Part shown: one piece after another, positions 23,051 to 35,435 of the stretch
Numbering within the stretch: the first letter of the stretch is position 1
How the letters are laid out: the number at the start of each line of letters is the position of its first letter
DNA from: Gnetum montanum
Lineage: Eukaryota; Streptophyta; Gnetopsida; Gnetales; Gnetaceae
DNA length: 64,000 nt
Direction of reading: 5' to 3'
Assembly: GCA_015680685.1 (NCBI GenBank)
Contig: MNCI01037977.1
Location: 246,910 to 310,909, forward strand
Made by a program: the position numbers and the translations under genes
The notes under the pieces: model-generated
Database searches by the model: none
Told to the model about the DNA's origin: nothing
The model's input: the letters and a program-made list of their open reading frames with translations, nothing else

Positions 23051-25890
23051 ATGACCACAAGAAGGAAGATCATCTCAACCAAGGGAGAAACGACCCAAAA
23101 CTGGAAGGAGCCAACAAGAACAAGCCCAAGAATAGGTAGAAGAAACCCATGCAATGGAACCTCTTTGGGAGGAGCCCAAACTAAAATATATTTGACATAT
23201 TCTCAAGGAAGTAGCTACAATAGAACAATCACAACAAGGGGAGGTCCTAGGGTTTGTATCAAGACTTGAAGTCACTTTAACACAAGCATCCCTTAACAGA
23301 ATCAAGCCCCATGATGTCCAATGCTTAATTCTCCAGAAACTAAACTTCAGGGCATTCTTAGAGCATGCTCTAGTGTAGGTAAGGACTCAATTACAAACCT
23401 CTCCCATATGGCCAATCATCAGTTCCAGTGGATAGTGGTACATGGGAGAGACATACCTCTTCTGGAACAATAGAATGGTAGGCTCTACTATGAAAATCAA
23501 GAACATTCATGTGTTCTACTCAACTGAAGCCATTGCAGAGGCTCTTGGGTTGCCTAATTTTGGAACACAACTAGTATAGTTATCTATGCAAGTTGATCTA
23601 GAGGCAAAAAAAGGAGTGGACTCAGTAATGTTATGGGGTTGACCGTAAAGAGTTTGATGTGCTCACACTGGTGAAGTGCATATACCTTCTCCACCTAAGC
23701 ATGCACAACTCTAACTAAAACCTTTTTGGAAAAGCTTCCATAATTAATCTATCTAGAGATAGAAAAGTGTTTCAAAGAGAAAGAATGTGGAAGGAAAATC
23801 CTACCCTTTGCATGCCTTATCAAAAAACTTTGCAAAAGGGTAGGGATAGTCTACTAAAAAATGGCACAACTAAGCATACTCCCATTGCCTCTTGGTCCAA
23901 AATGATGAAGGATAAGACACCTATCATATCTTAAGAAGAGAAGCAACAACCACCACCTCCACCACCTACTTAGGAAGCAATGCTAGAGGCCTATGCAGCC
24001 ATTGAGTGCTTGCGCAAAATTTGAGAATAGCCTTAAGTGAGTAGAAGTAGCAAGTAGAAATAAGTGGTTGGGATCCATCTTTATATCAACCTACAATAAG
24101 TCACCTTAATGAAGTGGCTTGAATAATTAGTTAGATGAAGGGAGGTGGGCCAATATTCTCAGCCCAATGAACATATCTACCCACAAGATTGAATCCTAGT
24201 TCCCAAGAGGTGACGATGTCTCTTTCTCAACTCCATCTATTGCCAAAAATCTCTGAGAATGCTACCTCATTTTCGGTGTGCTTGGAGAAGGATGAGGGAA
24301 TAACTGTACTAGTGATGTAACACCAAGGATAGGAGATAGCTATAGAAGTGGTTACTAATCGAATCATGGAAGGACTTAATGCACTTACGTTATCTGTACT
24401 AGACATATGTACACTTTGAGATGTGCAGAAGTCTATAGGAACTATTAGTGGAAGATTGGATGTAGCCCAACATAAAAAATAATTACTAGATCAACTGGTG
24501 GGGGCTGGGTAATTGATTTTGGACATCTTTGATTTTTTAGACAACATTACTACAACTTAGTTGGAGCTGTTCAAAGCAAAGGGCAAAATTGATCATCCTG
24601 AAAGAACAACTTGAAAGCAAAGGGCAAAATGGATCATCCTGAAAGAACAACTTGAAACAACTCAAGCACAAAATCAATACTTAGCTATGGAGGTTGCTAA
24701 GTTATGTGCCTGCTTTGCTGACCTTGCACTCCTCAACCCTACAATAACTAGAGATTAAGCTTTCTAGCAGCTTCAAGAATAATTAAAACAAGCTGACGAG
24801 GGAAAGGTGAAATCTATATTTAACCATTCATGGCCGAAGTAAATACCTATTTAGTTCAAAAGGACTTGGTTCAAATGCACTAGGAAAATGAGACATTAAT
24901 CATAGAAAACCATTACCTGCAAAATGTTGATTCACAAAAACAACAAATTCGAGAATTCATCCATCAATAGCAAAAGTAGCTAGCTAGAGCAAACATGGAA
25001 TTGAGGAAATTAGCATAAAAAATTGTAATCTATCTATGAATAAAGTTCTTGCCTTACGCTAGAATGTTTTCATTGAAATTTCCATCTAGAAGGATGAGGC
25101 TCTCAAATTTGAGAGAGTCAAGAATCACTACAGAGATCAGGTTGTCCTACAGAAAGAGGTGAATGAGAAGAATATATCCAAGTGGCTAAGGAAAAAGTAA
25201 ATGAGGCCCTCCAACAACTCCAGCAAGGAAGAGAAGTATGATAGCCTATCATTAATGGGATAGATGCCTATAATAAAGTAGAGATTTTCTTGAATGAGTT
25301 ACAAATTGAAGAAATGACAGAATATATGGAACTGGCCAATATTCAATACATAAATTTGGCAATGCTAATTACTAGATGACCATAGTCAAAACTTGAAAAA
25401 TAGGTGGCCAACTCATACTTGTTGTACAAGGTTGAGTTTAAGCATCACAAGGACACCAAGGAAATGTTTGAGATGCCAAACTTTGAACTTGAAGTTCTCA
25501 AGGCATGATTCACTGATCAATGATCAGCTATTGAGAACCTTGCCAAGAGAATAAATGATTACCATGAGTTGCAAAATGTAGTCAGGGCATTTGATATCAA
25601 GCACAAACAATTTGTTGTCTAGTTTGTCAATGCTAAGGAGCTATTCTGAGCAATTCCCTATCCTTGGAATGTGCCTATTTTGACCCACATTGGCAAAGCT
25701 ATGTGGATCATGCATGATCCCAAGAATAAGGAGGAGAAAATGAAAGCATTGATGGACACTTTCTATTTACTACCAAAAGTTGCAACAGCAGCTAGATGGT
25801 CACAATAGCCTCAATCACCGCATGTGCCTAAAGTAAGAGAAGGTCTGTTGGAGCCTTAGGAGCCTCCATCACTTGGGATCATATGATCTT
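23051..25890 (+). pseudogene. ORF3 of element B
   Basis: This is the counterpart of ORF3 in A and C, about 940 codons with many stops. The likely start is ATG 23051 (MTTRRKIISTKGETTQ), a basic N-terminus. A globular region around 23400-23700 (IPLLEQ, YYENQE, ALGLPNF-like pieces) corresponds to the PF20167-like block of the other copies. A long Gln/Glu/Leu-rich coiled coil fills 24550-25640. The C-terminal block PYPWNVPILTHIGK and MWIMHDPKNKEEKMKAL (25650-25750) aligns with PWN.P and WMVHDPRIEEEKL of A and C. The function is unknown; the position is that of the Athila env-like gene. Confidence 0.55.
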
Positions 25891-26094
25891 TTTAGTTTTC
25901 TTCATGCCATAAGAGGACATGTTATCTTATTTCTATTTGGTATTCTATTTTGTGTTGTGATCTCCATAATTTCTAATTTTGTTGGTCCATACACCTAGAC
26001 ACTCAATTTTGTCATGTAGTTTTGTTAATTCATGTGCTAGTCAATAATTCCATACCTTCCCAATTTTGTAAAGAACTCAAGGACAAGTTTTCAT

Positions 26095-26109
26095 TCAATT
26101 GTGGGGGTA
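26095..26109 (+). other. Element B polypurine tract
   Basis: The sequence CAATTGTGGGGGTA ends immediately before the 3' LTR, with the conserved upstream AGTTTTCATT. Confidence 0.75.
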
Positions 26110-27019
26110 TGAAGAGTCACAGATTGGCCGCATCTACAAGGCCTCATCGACTAGGCCTTGTCTACTAGGTTGCATTGACTAGGCCTCCTCGATGCATCAT
26201 TTGATGTGTTGACGTGATCCTGTCAATGTAGGATCTTTTCTAGCCTATAAATATGTGCCAACCCATCATGTTTAGGCATCATCTTGTCATAGTTGTAGTG
26301 AAGCTCTTGTAGTTTCCACATTCAAGAGTTAGAATATATTCCTGAGTGCCCATACTAGGAGTCATTAAGTGTACGGATCTTTATCTGAGCACTGTTGTAC
26401 CTAAACACAACTATGTGTGAAGCAATAAAGATGAGCTTCTTGATAAACCTTTCACCATTCTAGATATTTTAAATATTTTATTCATGCATTTAATGTTTTC
26501 AGGTATTTATTCAATGTTCCCTAGTAATTAAGCTAATTAAGTACTTAAGTGATATACACTAAATAGTTATTAAGTAAGCACATAAGTACGACCACTTCGA
26601 GCATGCATATGATGTTTGGAAATCCCAGTAGTGCTCAACATTTGGTAACCTAGCAACATTGTATGTCAAGATGTGTATGGCAAGTGGGACCAAATACTTA
26701 TGTTAGAACTAGTTACACAATAGTTAGCCACTTAGATTAAAGTAGACATTAAATTACTTTATTCTTTATCCTATCTCTTTCAAGTACCAAAAATCATAAA
26801 ACACAAAATGATAAAAATCATGTGCCTTAATGAAAGTTAAACAATAACCTTGAGCTTCAAAAATATAGTTGGGAAGACAATGAAAATTCTCAATGCCTAG
26901 TTCACTTCATAGAGAACTAGTGAAATGGAAAACTATAGAGTCCATGGAATTCAACTAGATTGTGCATGAATGCTTTGTGATTCCTATGGTTGGGTGTAGG
27001 GGTACCTCACTGTTCATCA
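26110..27019 (+). repeat. Element B 3' LTR
   Basis: The LTR is 910 bp, TGAAGAGTCAC to TGTTCATCA. The U3 GACTAGGCC/CATCGA repeats are longer than in the 5' LTR. TATAAATA is at 26246-26253. The end of U5 has GGGTGTAGGGGTACC. Confidence 0.85.
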
Positions 27020-28638
27020 TAATATTAGCAAGAAGACTAAAAAATAGGATGAAATGGATAAGTGGTCCATTATTAAATTTTGAAAAGTTTAACACAATGA
27101 AATGCATGAAGAGTGTTTAAGAATTCACAACAATAAAAAGAGGATTTCATAGAAAAACGTTGTGGAGACGTGCATAATTTGGATGTCATTGATGGGGCAC
27201 ACAAAAGGATTTGATTGTGAGAATGTCTAAGGATAAAGGACTTAACTAATCCAACTAAAAGGTATGTAAGTGGGTACTCCCCAAAGTAGGTACATGCCCT
27301 TTATTGCCCTTACATAACTTTAAACAGAGGACTCCATGGACCCCATGGATGATTACTAGTTACAAAAAGTTAAGTAAAAAAACCTAGAAGAAACTACCTA
27401 GGAATTTCGACACATCAAACCAAGACATTGAATAATAACATGAAAATGGTAGTGAGGTGAGACATGAAAAGCACAAATGGATGAGAAAAAAAGTGGAATG
27501 GAGTTTCCAATTAAGGGCACATGAAGTTCCTTATGAATTTTGTGACTAAATGACCTGATAAAACCCATCTTTAGTCTAGACCAAAACCAATCACATTTAG
27601 TGATGCGAAATTGTTGCTCTAAGACTAGTCCATCCCCCTGAGATACAAGAGTGCCCCCATAGAACAACTACCATTCCTTATTAAAGAAGAAAGGAGTAGG
27701 AAGTGAGAAAGGGCCTTAGTTAGAGGGGACCTTCAAGCATGGGTAACATGTCTTTCTAGTCCCATAACTAGTGCTTGTAGCCTATTTATTTTGTCTAAGG
27801 GTTGTGCTTTGAATTCCCATTATTTTTTTTATGGATGGAAACCATACCATGCAAAGACTTATTCAACTTCCTATTATTGGTCAACTTGGAACAGTAAGAA
27901 ATCCATGAAAACACACATGCACCCAAGTAAGCAAAAAGGCACAAAGAGTACTGAGTCCCTTTGAAGTGACACCCTATTCAAACCTTTGAATCCTTTCCAA
28001 ATCCAGAAACTACCAAGGTCACAAATTTGTTAAAGTTTTATTAATGAAAATGGGACCTCATATTTCCAGAATAAGGAAAACCATAGATTTTTTGAATTGG
28101 TGGATGTTATGGACTCACTACCTATTTCATGAAAAAGAAACCACGTCCTAGTTATCAATAACAAAATTCAAAGCTAGAATCTAGACACCAACAATCAAAT
28201 AACTGGATAGCACATGCCCACATCAAACAAACCACATTGTACCTAGTTGGCAATAAGGCATGTTATTATTAAAACACAATAAGAAAATCACATTCAAATA
28301 AAGGAAAATATACAAGAAATTGTAAAATAATTAAAAAAAACATATTAACAATGTTGTAAAATAAAAATTTTGAAAAATTAATAACATAAAAACAAAAAGG
28401 TATAAGATAAAGAATGTGTAAAACAAAAATTTGTAAAAATAACTAGGTGTAAAACAAAAACATGTAGAACAAAAACATGAAAAGCTGAGGAGCCTTTTAT
28501 ATAATTAGCATGGATGGCCATCTCTCCCACAACTACATTGAAAGGAGGAGATCTAAAAGATTAAGTGTGGTTGTCCATTCAATGAGACGTTTGTCTCACT
28601 AGCTTGCTTAGGCTCATGAAAAGGTTTGACTTATTGTG
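27020..28638 (-). other. Element D post-pol spacer
   Basis: Minus-strand counterpart of B 20880-22480, shown by shared landmarks such as TCTAGTCCCATAACTAGTGC near 27757 and CATGCTTGAAGGTC near 27735. No supportable gene. The internal promoter-like block of B (22495-22720) has no counterpart here. Confidence 0.65.
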
Positions 28639-29310
28639 TGATGAGTGGCGAGGTACCCCTACACTCCACCATACGAAACGAGNCAAGTCAAACCTTTTCA
28701 TGAGCCTAAGCAAGCTAGTGAGACAAACGTCTCATTGAATGGACAACCACACTTAATCTTTTAGATCTCCTCCTTTCAATGTAGTTGTGGGAGAGATGGC
28801 CATCCATGCTAATTATATAAGTGGCTCCTCAGCTTTTCATGTTTTTGTTCTACATGTTTTTGTTTTACACCTAGTTATTTTTACAAATTTTTGTTTTACA
28901 CATTCTTTATCTTATACCTTTTTGTTTTTATGTTATTAATTTTTCAAAATTTTTATTTTACAACATTGTTAATATGTTTTTTTTAATTATTTTACAATTT
29001 CTTGTATATTTTCCTTTATTTGAATGTGATTTTCTTATTGTGTTTTAATAATAACATGCCTTATTGCCAACTNNNNNNNNNNNNNNNNTACACAACTTGG
29101 GTTCAGGTTACAAGCTGCTCGAATAAAGAGCCGTTCACTCTAGGACTCCTACTGCGGGCACATGGGGAAAAATTCTAACTCTGGAGTGATCAATCTGCCA
29201 GAGCTTCGCTACACTAGCCAGGATTGGGAAATGAAGGGAGTGCCGCCTCTTATTTATAGATATGGTGGCGTGACGCGATATCGCGGCCTAGTGTAAACCG
29301 CGTCTCATCA
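28639..29310 (-). mobile_element. Solo LTR inserted in element D, TSD TTGTG, with misassembled core
   Basis: TGATGAGTGGCGAGGTACC begins at 28639 and CGTCTCATCA ends at 29310. The same TTGTG lies on both sides (28634-28638 and 29311-29315). The right part (29089-29310) matches the solo LTR at 10920-11876 in inverted orientation (GATATCGCG words, TCTATAAATAAGAGG). The middle is not LTR: after the N at 28683, 388 bases repeat 28245-28632 in inverted form, then 16 Ns follow. That block is foreign to the LTR. Confidence 0.75.
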
Positions 29311-30330
29311 TTGTGTGTTGACAAGCTACTTCTTGTTCGAACTCTTAGGTTTGTAGATCATCATGGTTCCAAAAAAGCTTTGTAAATTATATAAGGTCCT
29401 TCCCATAATGTCTAAAACTTACTTTGTTGAGGTACGTGTGTGGGGTTCTAGTAGAGGACCTTATCTCTTGATTGAAATTTGACTTTCCTAATTTTAAGGT
29501 CATGCAATTTTTGTTGAATTCCTTGTGCAACTTGTTAGATGATAAAGCCACTAATCAATTTTTGTTAGCAGGTTGAGATTCATTAATCTTTCTTTTTGTG
29601 CTAGACTTAAGTCAAGGTTAAGGTCACAGGCTGTTGAAAGTATATGGAGCTCAGATTGAATAGGAAGTATTAGTAATTTTCCATACACCAGCTCATAGGG
29701 AGAATAGCCTATAGGAAGTTTCCATGTTGAGTAATAGGCCTAGAGGGCATTGTTGAGTTTTGTGCTCCAATCCCTCCTATATTTACTAATAGTTCTCGTT
29801 AGGATTTTTGTGATTTCTCTATTTGTAACCTCAACTTGACCATTGGCTTGGGGATGGTAGGGTGTTTTTAGTTTATGTTCAACCCCTAAGTGTTGGATAA
29901 GCTTATGAAAGGTAGTGCTTGTAAATTGGGTTCCATTATCAGAAATTAATGCATGTGGCTCACCAAACCTATTTACAACATTTTGTTGTACAAACCGAGC
30001 AGCAGTAGAAGATGTATAGTTGGTGATGATTTCTTTTTCTACACATTTCATACAATAGTCAATAGTGAACATGATGTACACCTTTCCATTTGACATGGGT
30101 GTGATGGAACCCATAAAATCAATGCCCCAGATGTTGAAGGGTTCTAGTGGCTGAATTCATTGGTGGACAAATTGATGAGCATCCTTGAAGATTGTTGGCC
30201 AATAATACCCTACCATCAAGATTTTAATGGCTATGTGTTTCCCAGAATAGTGGCCCCCACAAGAACCCTCATGAGCATCCTAGAGAACATGTAATTGATC
30301 AGCATTAGGGACACACTAATGAACTAGGCC
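29311..30330 (-). pseudogene. Integrase of element D
   Basis: It lies on the minus strand, better preserved than in B. The open stretch 30114-29740 keeps MGSITPMSNGKVY, ALISDNGTQFTSTTF (second catalytic Asp intact) and HPQANGQVEVTNREI (catalytic Glu region). The first core Asp lies upstream, in the region equal to FDIWGIDFMGP of B. The C-terminus was cut by the solo LTR at 29310 and continues at 28638. Stops elsewhere make it non-functional. Confidence 0.85.
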
Positions 30331-30331
30331 A

Positions 30332-30990
30332 TTAGCACACACCTTGTAGAGGTGTTTGTTGATCTCCATGAAGCATTTTACCTTTTTGAAGAAATTGATG
30401 TTTCTTTTGGTGGTCCAACCCTAGTGGCATCTCTTGAGTAAAAAGATAGGTAAGAATGTCATCATACCATTTAGGCTTAGTGTGCAATTGTTCAATTATA
30501 GCCCTATCAAAGAGGGGTTCATTGGGAAACAAGTTAGATAGTGGACTTTCCTCCTCTTTGTTGCTCCATCTCAATTGAGACAAGTGATTAGCGACAACAT
30601 TCATAGTTCCTTTTCAATCTATCATCATAAGATTGAATTCTTGTAAGATCACCAGACACCGTATAACATGGGAGCTCACTGTTAGCTTGTTCATGATAAA
30701 GCAAATGGCATTGTGGTCTGTGTGCACAAACACTTTGTATTCAAGAATATAATAGCTGAGCTTTTCTAGAGCAAACACCACTACCATCAATTTTTTTCTA
30801 TGGTGGTGTAGTTTAATTGTGTACCCACAATGCTTTGACTTGCATAGTGGATGTAATATAGACATTTCGTATCATCCAACTACATAAGCATAACTTCTAT
30901 GGCATAATTTGATGCATTTTTCATAACATGAAATGATCTGGACTAATCAGGTGCTTGTAGAATTGGAGTCTTTACAAGTTTTTCCTTAAG
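30332..30990 (-). pseudogene. RNase H domain of element D
   Basis: KKLMVVVFALEKLSYYILEY and VFVHTDHNAICFIMNK (30865-30614) give the RNase H core; TDH is intact here, unlike in B. A linker, NVVANHLSQLRW (normally VADALSR), leads to the integrase. Confidence 0.8.
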
Positions 30991-30999
30991 TTTTTGAAA

Positions 31000-31830
31000 T
31001 GCTTTTGTACATTCCATTCTTTGTTCGTTCAACCAATGGTTTTTTCATCATAGAGAAATTCTCTATGAATCATCAGTAGTAGCCAGTGTATCTAAGGAAT
31101 GACTAGACATCTTTCTAGTTGGTGGGTAATTCCTTGGATGACTCTTATTTTTTAAGGGTAAACCTCAATTCTTACTTGTGAGATTCTATGCCCATATACA
31201 ATGCATTCTTGGACCATGACATGGATCTTTTTCCAATTGAGACATAGGTTCCTTTCTACACATCTTTTTAGCACTTGCTCAAGGTGGTCCAAGGCTTGCT
31301 CAAATGTAGCACCATAAGTGAAGAAGTCATCCATAAAGGCTTCCACTCTACTACTGATTTATTACTGAAAGATGCTTAAGATCAAGCATTGGAATGTAGT
31401 AGGATCATTGCATAGACCAAAAGGCATCTTGCGATATGTAAAGGTCCCCCAAGGACTTGTGAATGTTGTTTTGGCCTGGTCCACTAGTGCAATTTGGATT
31501 TGGTTATAGCCACTATAACCATCCATAGAACTGTAATAGCAATGCTCAACTATGGTTCCCAACATCTAATCAATGAATGGTAATAGAAAATGGTCCTTGA
31601 ATGTTGCCATATTCAATAGCCAAAAATCAATGTAGACCCGCCACTTGCCACCTTTCTTTGGCATAATCACAAGTGGACTAACCCACTCACTATCCACAAT
31701 GGAATAAATAAACCCTACATTGAGGAGTTGTTTAATTTTCTTCTTGATGATCTGCTTCGATTTTGGATTCAGTCACCTCTGTGACTATCTCTTTGGCTTC
31801 ATGGTTAGGTCAGTCTAGATACAATGCTGG
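31000..31830 (-). pseudogene. Reverse transcriptase domain of element D
   Basis: MDGYSGYNQIQIALVDQAK, GTFTYRKMPFGLCND (31565-31362) and VEAFMDDFFTYGATFEQAL (about 31350-31290) mark the Ty3/gypsy RT with its DD pair. PLVIMPKKGGKWRVYIDF-like text lies upstream near 31680-31630. It is broken by stops between the open stretches. Confidence 0.85.
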
Positions 31831-32199
31831 CATATCCTAGGATCAATCCCTGTGAGTTCAGGATATGACCAAGTAAAGGTTATTCACCATTTTTCAACCA
31901 CATTTAATAGCATCTATTTCTATTTAGATGCAATATTTGCATTAATTATTATTGGCTTCCTAATTTTTTAATAATGCATATTCCATGTTGGTACGTAGAG
32001 TTTTTAACTCAAGGGGCTCTTGTTTAAAATTTTCAAGAATTTCCAACTCTTCCCAATAGGTATCATCATTTGCATTATTAGAGAGTTGGTGATGAACTTG
32101 CTCTAGTTCATCCATGCCTATGACATAAGTGCATGTCAAGCTCTCAGTAAGTTCCATGCAAAGTCTGTTGCTTTCAAAATTAGTGGTCAGCCACTAGGT

Positions 32200-32720
32200 G
32201 CCCTCTTGTTTTGTGGCTGCTACGTACAAGCACCTTTGAATATTAACTTTAGGTGCACACTGCCTACATGTAGAATGGATGCATGTTTAATGAACCAGAG
32301 TTTTTGCACGCAATTATACCATGTATCGCTATACACAATCCATGGAACTCTCTTCTTCTCAATCTTTTCAAATGCATTTTCCTTAGATATCTATAGGAAG
32401 ATATCTCTTATGCCCATTCTTACATCAACAATGCTTAGCCATGCCCTTCCCATGATTATTGGAAAGTTCCCTTTACAATTCTCAACCTCGATTACTAGGA
32501 AATTAGCAACGTAAGACCGCCCATAGACAAAGGTTACGATGTCTTCCACCAATCCCAATGGAATAACAACGAACTAGTCTATCAATTCCAATTAGATATT
32601 GCTCTTCTTGAGAGGTAATAATTTTTAGGCAGTACACATCTCATGTGAAATCAAGTTTACACCAGATCCTAAATCAAGAAGCGATGTACATGGTTCATTC
32701 TTAGCAATCTATAAATAAAT
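32200..32720 (-). pseudogene. Aspartic protease domain of element D
   Basis: On the minus strand near 32690-32660 the text reads SLLDLGSGVNLIS, the active-site region of retrotransposon proteases. IPLGLVEDIVTFVYG and VENCKGNFPIIMGRAWLSI follow, better preserved than in B. It lies between gag and RT. Confidence 0.65.
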
Positions 32721-32729
32721 AAGAGGACT

Positions 32730-35275
32730 CCTATGATTAGCTAATTTCCTGGGAAGGTTTCCAACTCATATCTAATTAGATATAGCATGAGTGGGCATAA
32801 CAGTATGGATCCTAGGTAGTATTTGGTTTTAAATGGACTTAAAGGAATTAGATACATAGAGAGATGGAGAAGTAGGGTTGCCAAGAGCATGTGTATGTGA
32901 GGGGTTAGGTGGACTATTTGGGTTGGAAAAAATGTCTTTTCCATAATCTATTGTTTGAACCACTCGGTTGATGAATCGATTGTAGATTAATAGCCATGGT
33001 AGCATTTTGTTGCTACAGTTGGTCTGGAAGTTCACCCTGCATAGATGGAGTAAGCGGTAACTATGTTGAGGGTGGAGGAATAGGTGTACGAATAGGAGAA
33101 GGATAAGGATAAAAAGTGGTATCCCTTCTTGAATGTGGAGAATGAGTTCAATAATATTCAAGAGGGTAGTAGTGATGTTGGAAAGTAGAAATGTGACTAG
33201 AAAAGTCACATAGAGATAGGGGTTGTTGAATATAATACTGATATGGATTAGATTGTTTATAAGGGTATTGCTACCTTGGCGATTGTAGTGTCCATGATTG
33301 TGGTTACTACCACTATTGATACTACTTGTATGATTACAGTGGAGTTCCACTTGGATAATACTATTGTTGCTGATGGAATTGTCTGGGATTGCCTTGAGGA
33401 GAAGGTAATCTTCTAGGTGTTTACCTTCTTACTAGTCGTGAATTTAGAGCATACATCCTAGACTCTTTTAAGTGTGAAAAGATGGACCAACATCCTTTAG
33501 GATGTTCATATTAGTAGATTTCACACCCACCATCATCATCTAATTCAGTTTTCTTAACTTTCTCTACTGCAGAAATCTTGCCCTTATCCCTTTGATTGGC
33601 ACAATCAGCTTCTTTTCACCTCCTATGATCAGGACCACTACCTTGTTCTTTGAACTCTTCAACAATTTTCAGGACATCTTAAAATTTTCTATCCATAGAG
33701 TCCTATAACTAATCTACCTTAGCCAAAATTTTAGAGGTGCATTTTTGAATCAACAAGGTCTTTAAGTTTACCACCTCATCAAGTGATGATTCCTCCTCAC
33801 TATCACAAAATCAAACCTCCCTCTTGCGAATGGAAGGATCACAATTGTATTCTTCTACACTTTCATGTTTCCTCAACTCTCCTTCTTTTTTTGTTGCCTT
33901 CTTAATCAACCATTGAATTTTATGGGCTCTTTATTCTGACAATCATCCTTGGGCATAGACATCAATAGCTCTCATCATTTCTGATCAAAGCCCATCTACG
34001 ATGTGGTGAAGCTATTCTAGTTGAGAATAACCATGGCTAGGACACTTGTGTAATAGAGAATAGTATTGGCCCATGGTGGCATCCAAGGCTTCATGTGTCC
34101 CTTATTTCCATCCTTGGATCTACCTCCAAAAGTTGGATACTCGGGAGTCCATCTGATATTTGTCATTGAATAATTTGAGCATGTTACTCCACCATCTGAT
34201 AGATTTCAATTCTAAGGACTGGTACCAGCTTTCAACTTCTTTAATGAGTATCCTAGGGAACAACTTAAGCTTTTGCCAATCATTTTTTATATTTTTCAAA
34301 GCACAAGCATCATTGAAAGCTTGAAGATGTTTCTACAAATCTTACTTATATCCCCCTAGGGATATTGTTCATGTCTAGCCTCTTAATCTAACTATCCCTA
34401 ATGTGCCTTGTAGGATTCTCACTACCTCTACAATATTTAACATGCTTTGGGTAGCAAGCAAAGGCTCATCAAGGCCATTATTCTAGTGCCTATGATGGCC
34501 TTTGATACCCCTTTGTTCATGGTGATGGATCTTTCTCAAATGCCCATGCCTCGGGTCTTGACTTCTCCAATGATCCCTACGATCCTCTCGGTCCTATCGA
34601 TCACCTCCATCACAATCACATCCCCTATAGTTATGTTTAGAGCCAAAAGAGGAAGACGATGATGAAGGTGAAGAGGAAGGAGCACTAGCACCATCACGAT
34701 GCTTGCCACATCCTCTTCGGTGGTCATGGCCATGATCTTGCTACTGGTTTGCATCCCTACCATGACTCTCCTCCTTGGATTCCCTTTTGTCATTAGATCT
34801 ATTCTTACCAAAATCCAAATTATGAATCATGGATTGTAGGTTTTGGTTTTGACCTCCTTCACTTAAGTCAAAGAAAGGAGTTTCACTGAATGAAAAACCC
34901 CTAGAGAAGTGTTCTCCACCACTTTACCTTTGTAGATTTATAGTGTTTCTCTAGCTAGCAATCCCTTAGATGTTATGCCTTAGTGGGATGATCATCCCTT
35001 GCATTACTATCCTGCACAACATACTCAACATGAAGTCACTAGAGGCCCAATCACATAAGAGTTTGTTGGAGAATTACAAGAATGGATCAATCAGGTGGTA
35101 ACACAATGTTGCCCTCCATGTCTCACCACTAAAATAGTTCATCCTGGTGTAGGACAAACTTGAAATTGGGTACATACTCATCAAGATGAGTATATACCAC
35201 TATGTATTGTTGGGGAACCTACTGATTTACTTTGTTAGACTTGGATAGAGAATCACTCCTATGAGAAGAAAACAT
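32730..35275 (-). pseudogene. gag: gag of element D
   Basis: The start is ATG 35275 (MFSSHRSDS), matching the MFSS start of B. HLDEYVPNFKFVLHQDELF and MEGNIVLPPD follow near 35190-35100. The gag core lies around 34380-33950. A knuckle-like GCEIY.YEHPKGC at about 33525-33490 has lost one Cys and contains a stop. The Asn/His/Gln-rich tail (33350-32830) precedes the protease. It is heavily frameshifted. Confidence 0.6.
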
Positions 35276-35413
35276 CTTGTGTTAGAAAATAAAAAATGTA
35301 GTGTGCTTCTTAAAATTGTTGTAGTTATTGTAATGTATGATATGACTTTAGAGTTCATTCCAATAATCTTGAATAATTTTTCACTCAATTCCAAATAGCA
35401 CACGTAACAACTA

Positions 35414-35435
35414 AAGGTCCCTGGCACTATGCTAA
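35414..35435 (-). other. Primer binding site (tRNA-Asp type), element D
   Basis: Reading leftward from the LTR, the minus strand is TTAGCATAGTGCCAGGGAC, a worn version of the same tRNA-Asp complement seen in A, B and C. Confidence 0.6.

Larger units (their letters stand above)
13820..27019 (+). mobile_element. Element B: full-length Athila-like retrotransposon (plus strand)
   Basis: This 13.2-kb element has two LTRs (13820-14691 and 26110-27019), a tRNA-Asp-type primer site, gag, protease, RT, RNase H, integrase, a long spacer with an internal promoter-like cassette, ORF3 and a polypurine tract. Every ORF carries stops. It lies inside element D. The bases TAATATT occur on both flanks (13812-13818 and 27020-27026), which fits a TSD with a one- or two-base slip rather than a perfect 5-bp match. 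The order of pol domains (PR-RT-RH-IN) is that of Ty3/gypsy. Confidence 0.85.

Noticed and set aside
28245-29072. Giant inverted repeat as a possible hairpin RNA or MITE-like source
   Set aside because: It begins at a single N, ends at an N gap and interrupts an LTR with proper ends and TSD; a misplaced contig explains it better.
32829-33350. 173-codon minus-strand ORF with membrane-like stretches
   Set aside because: It is a shifted frame of the Asn/His/Gln-rich gag tail of element D; the hydrophobic look comes from the composition.
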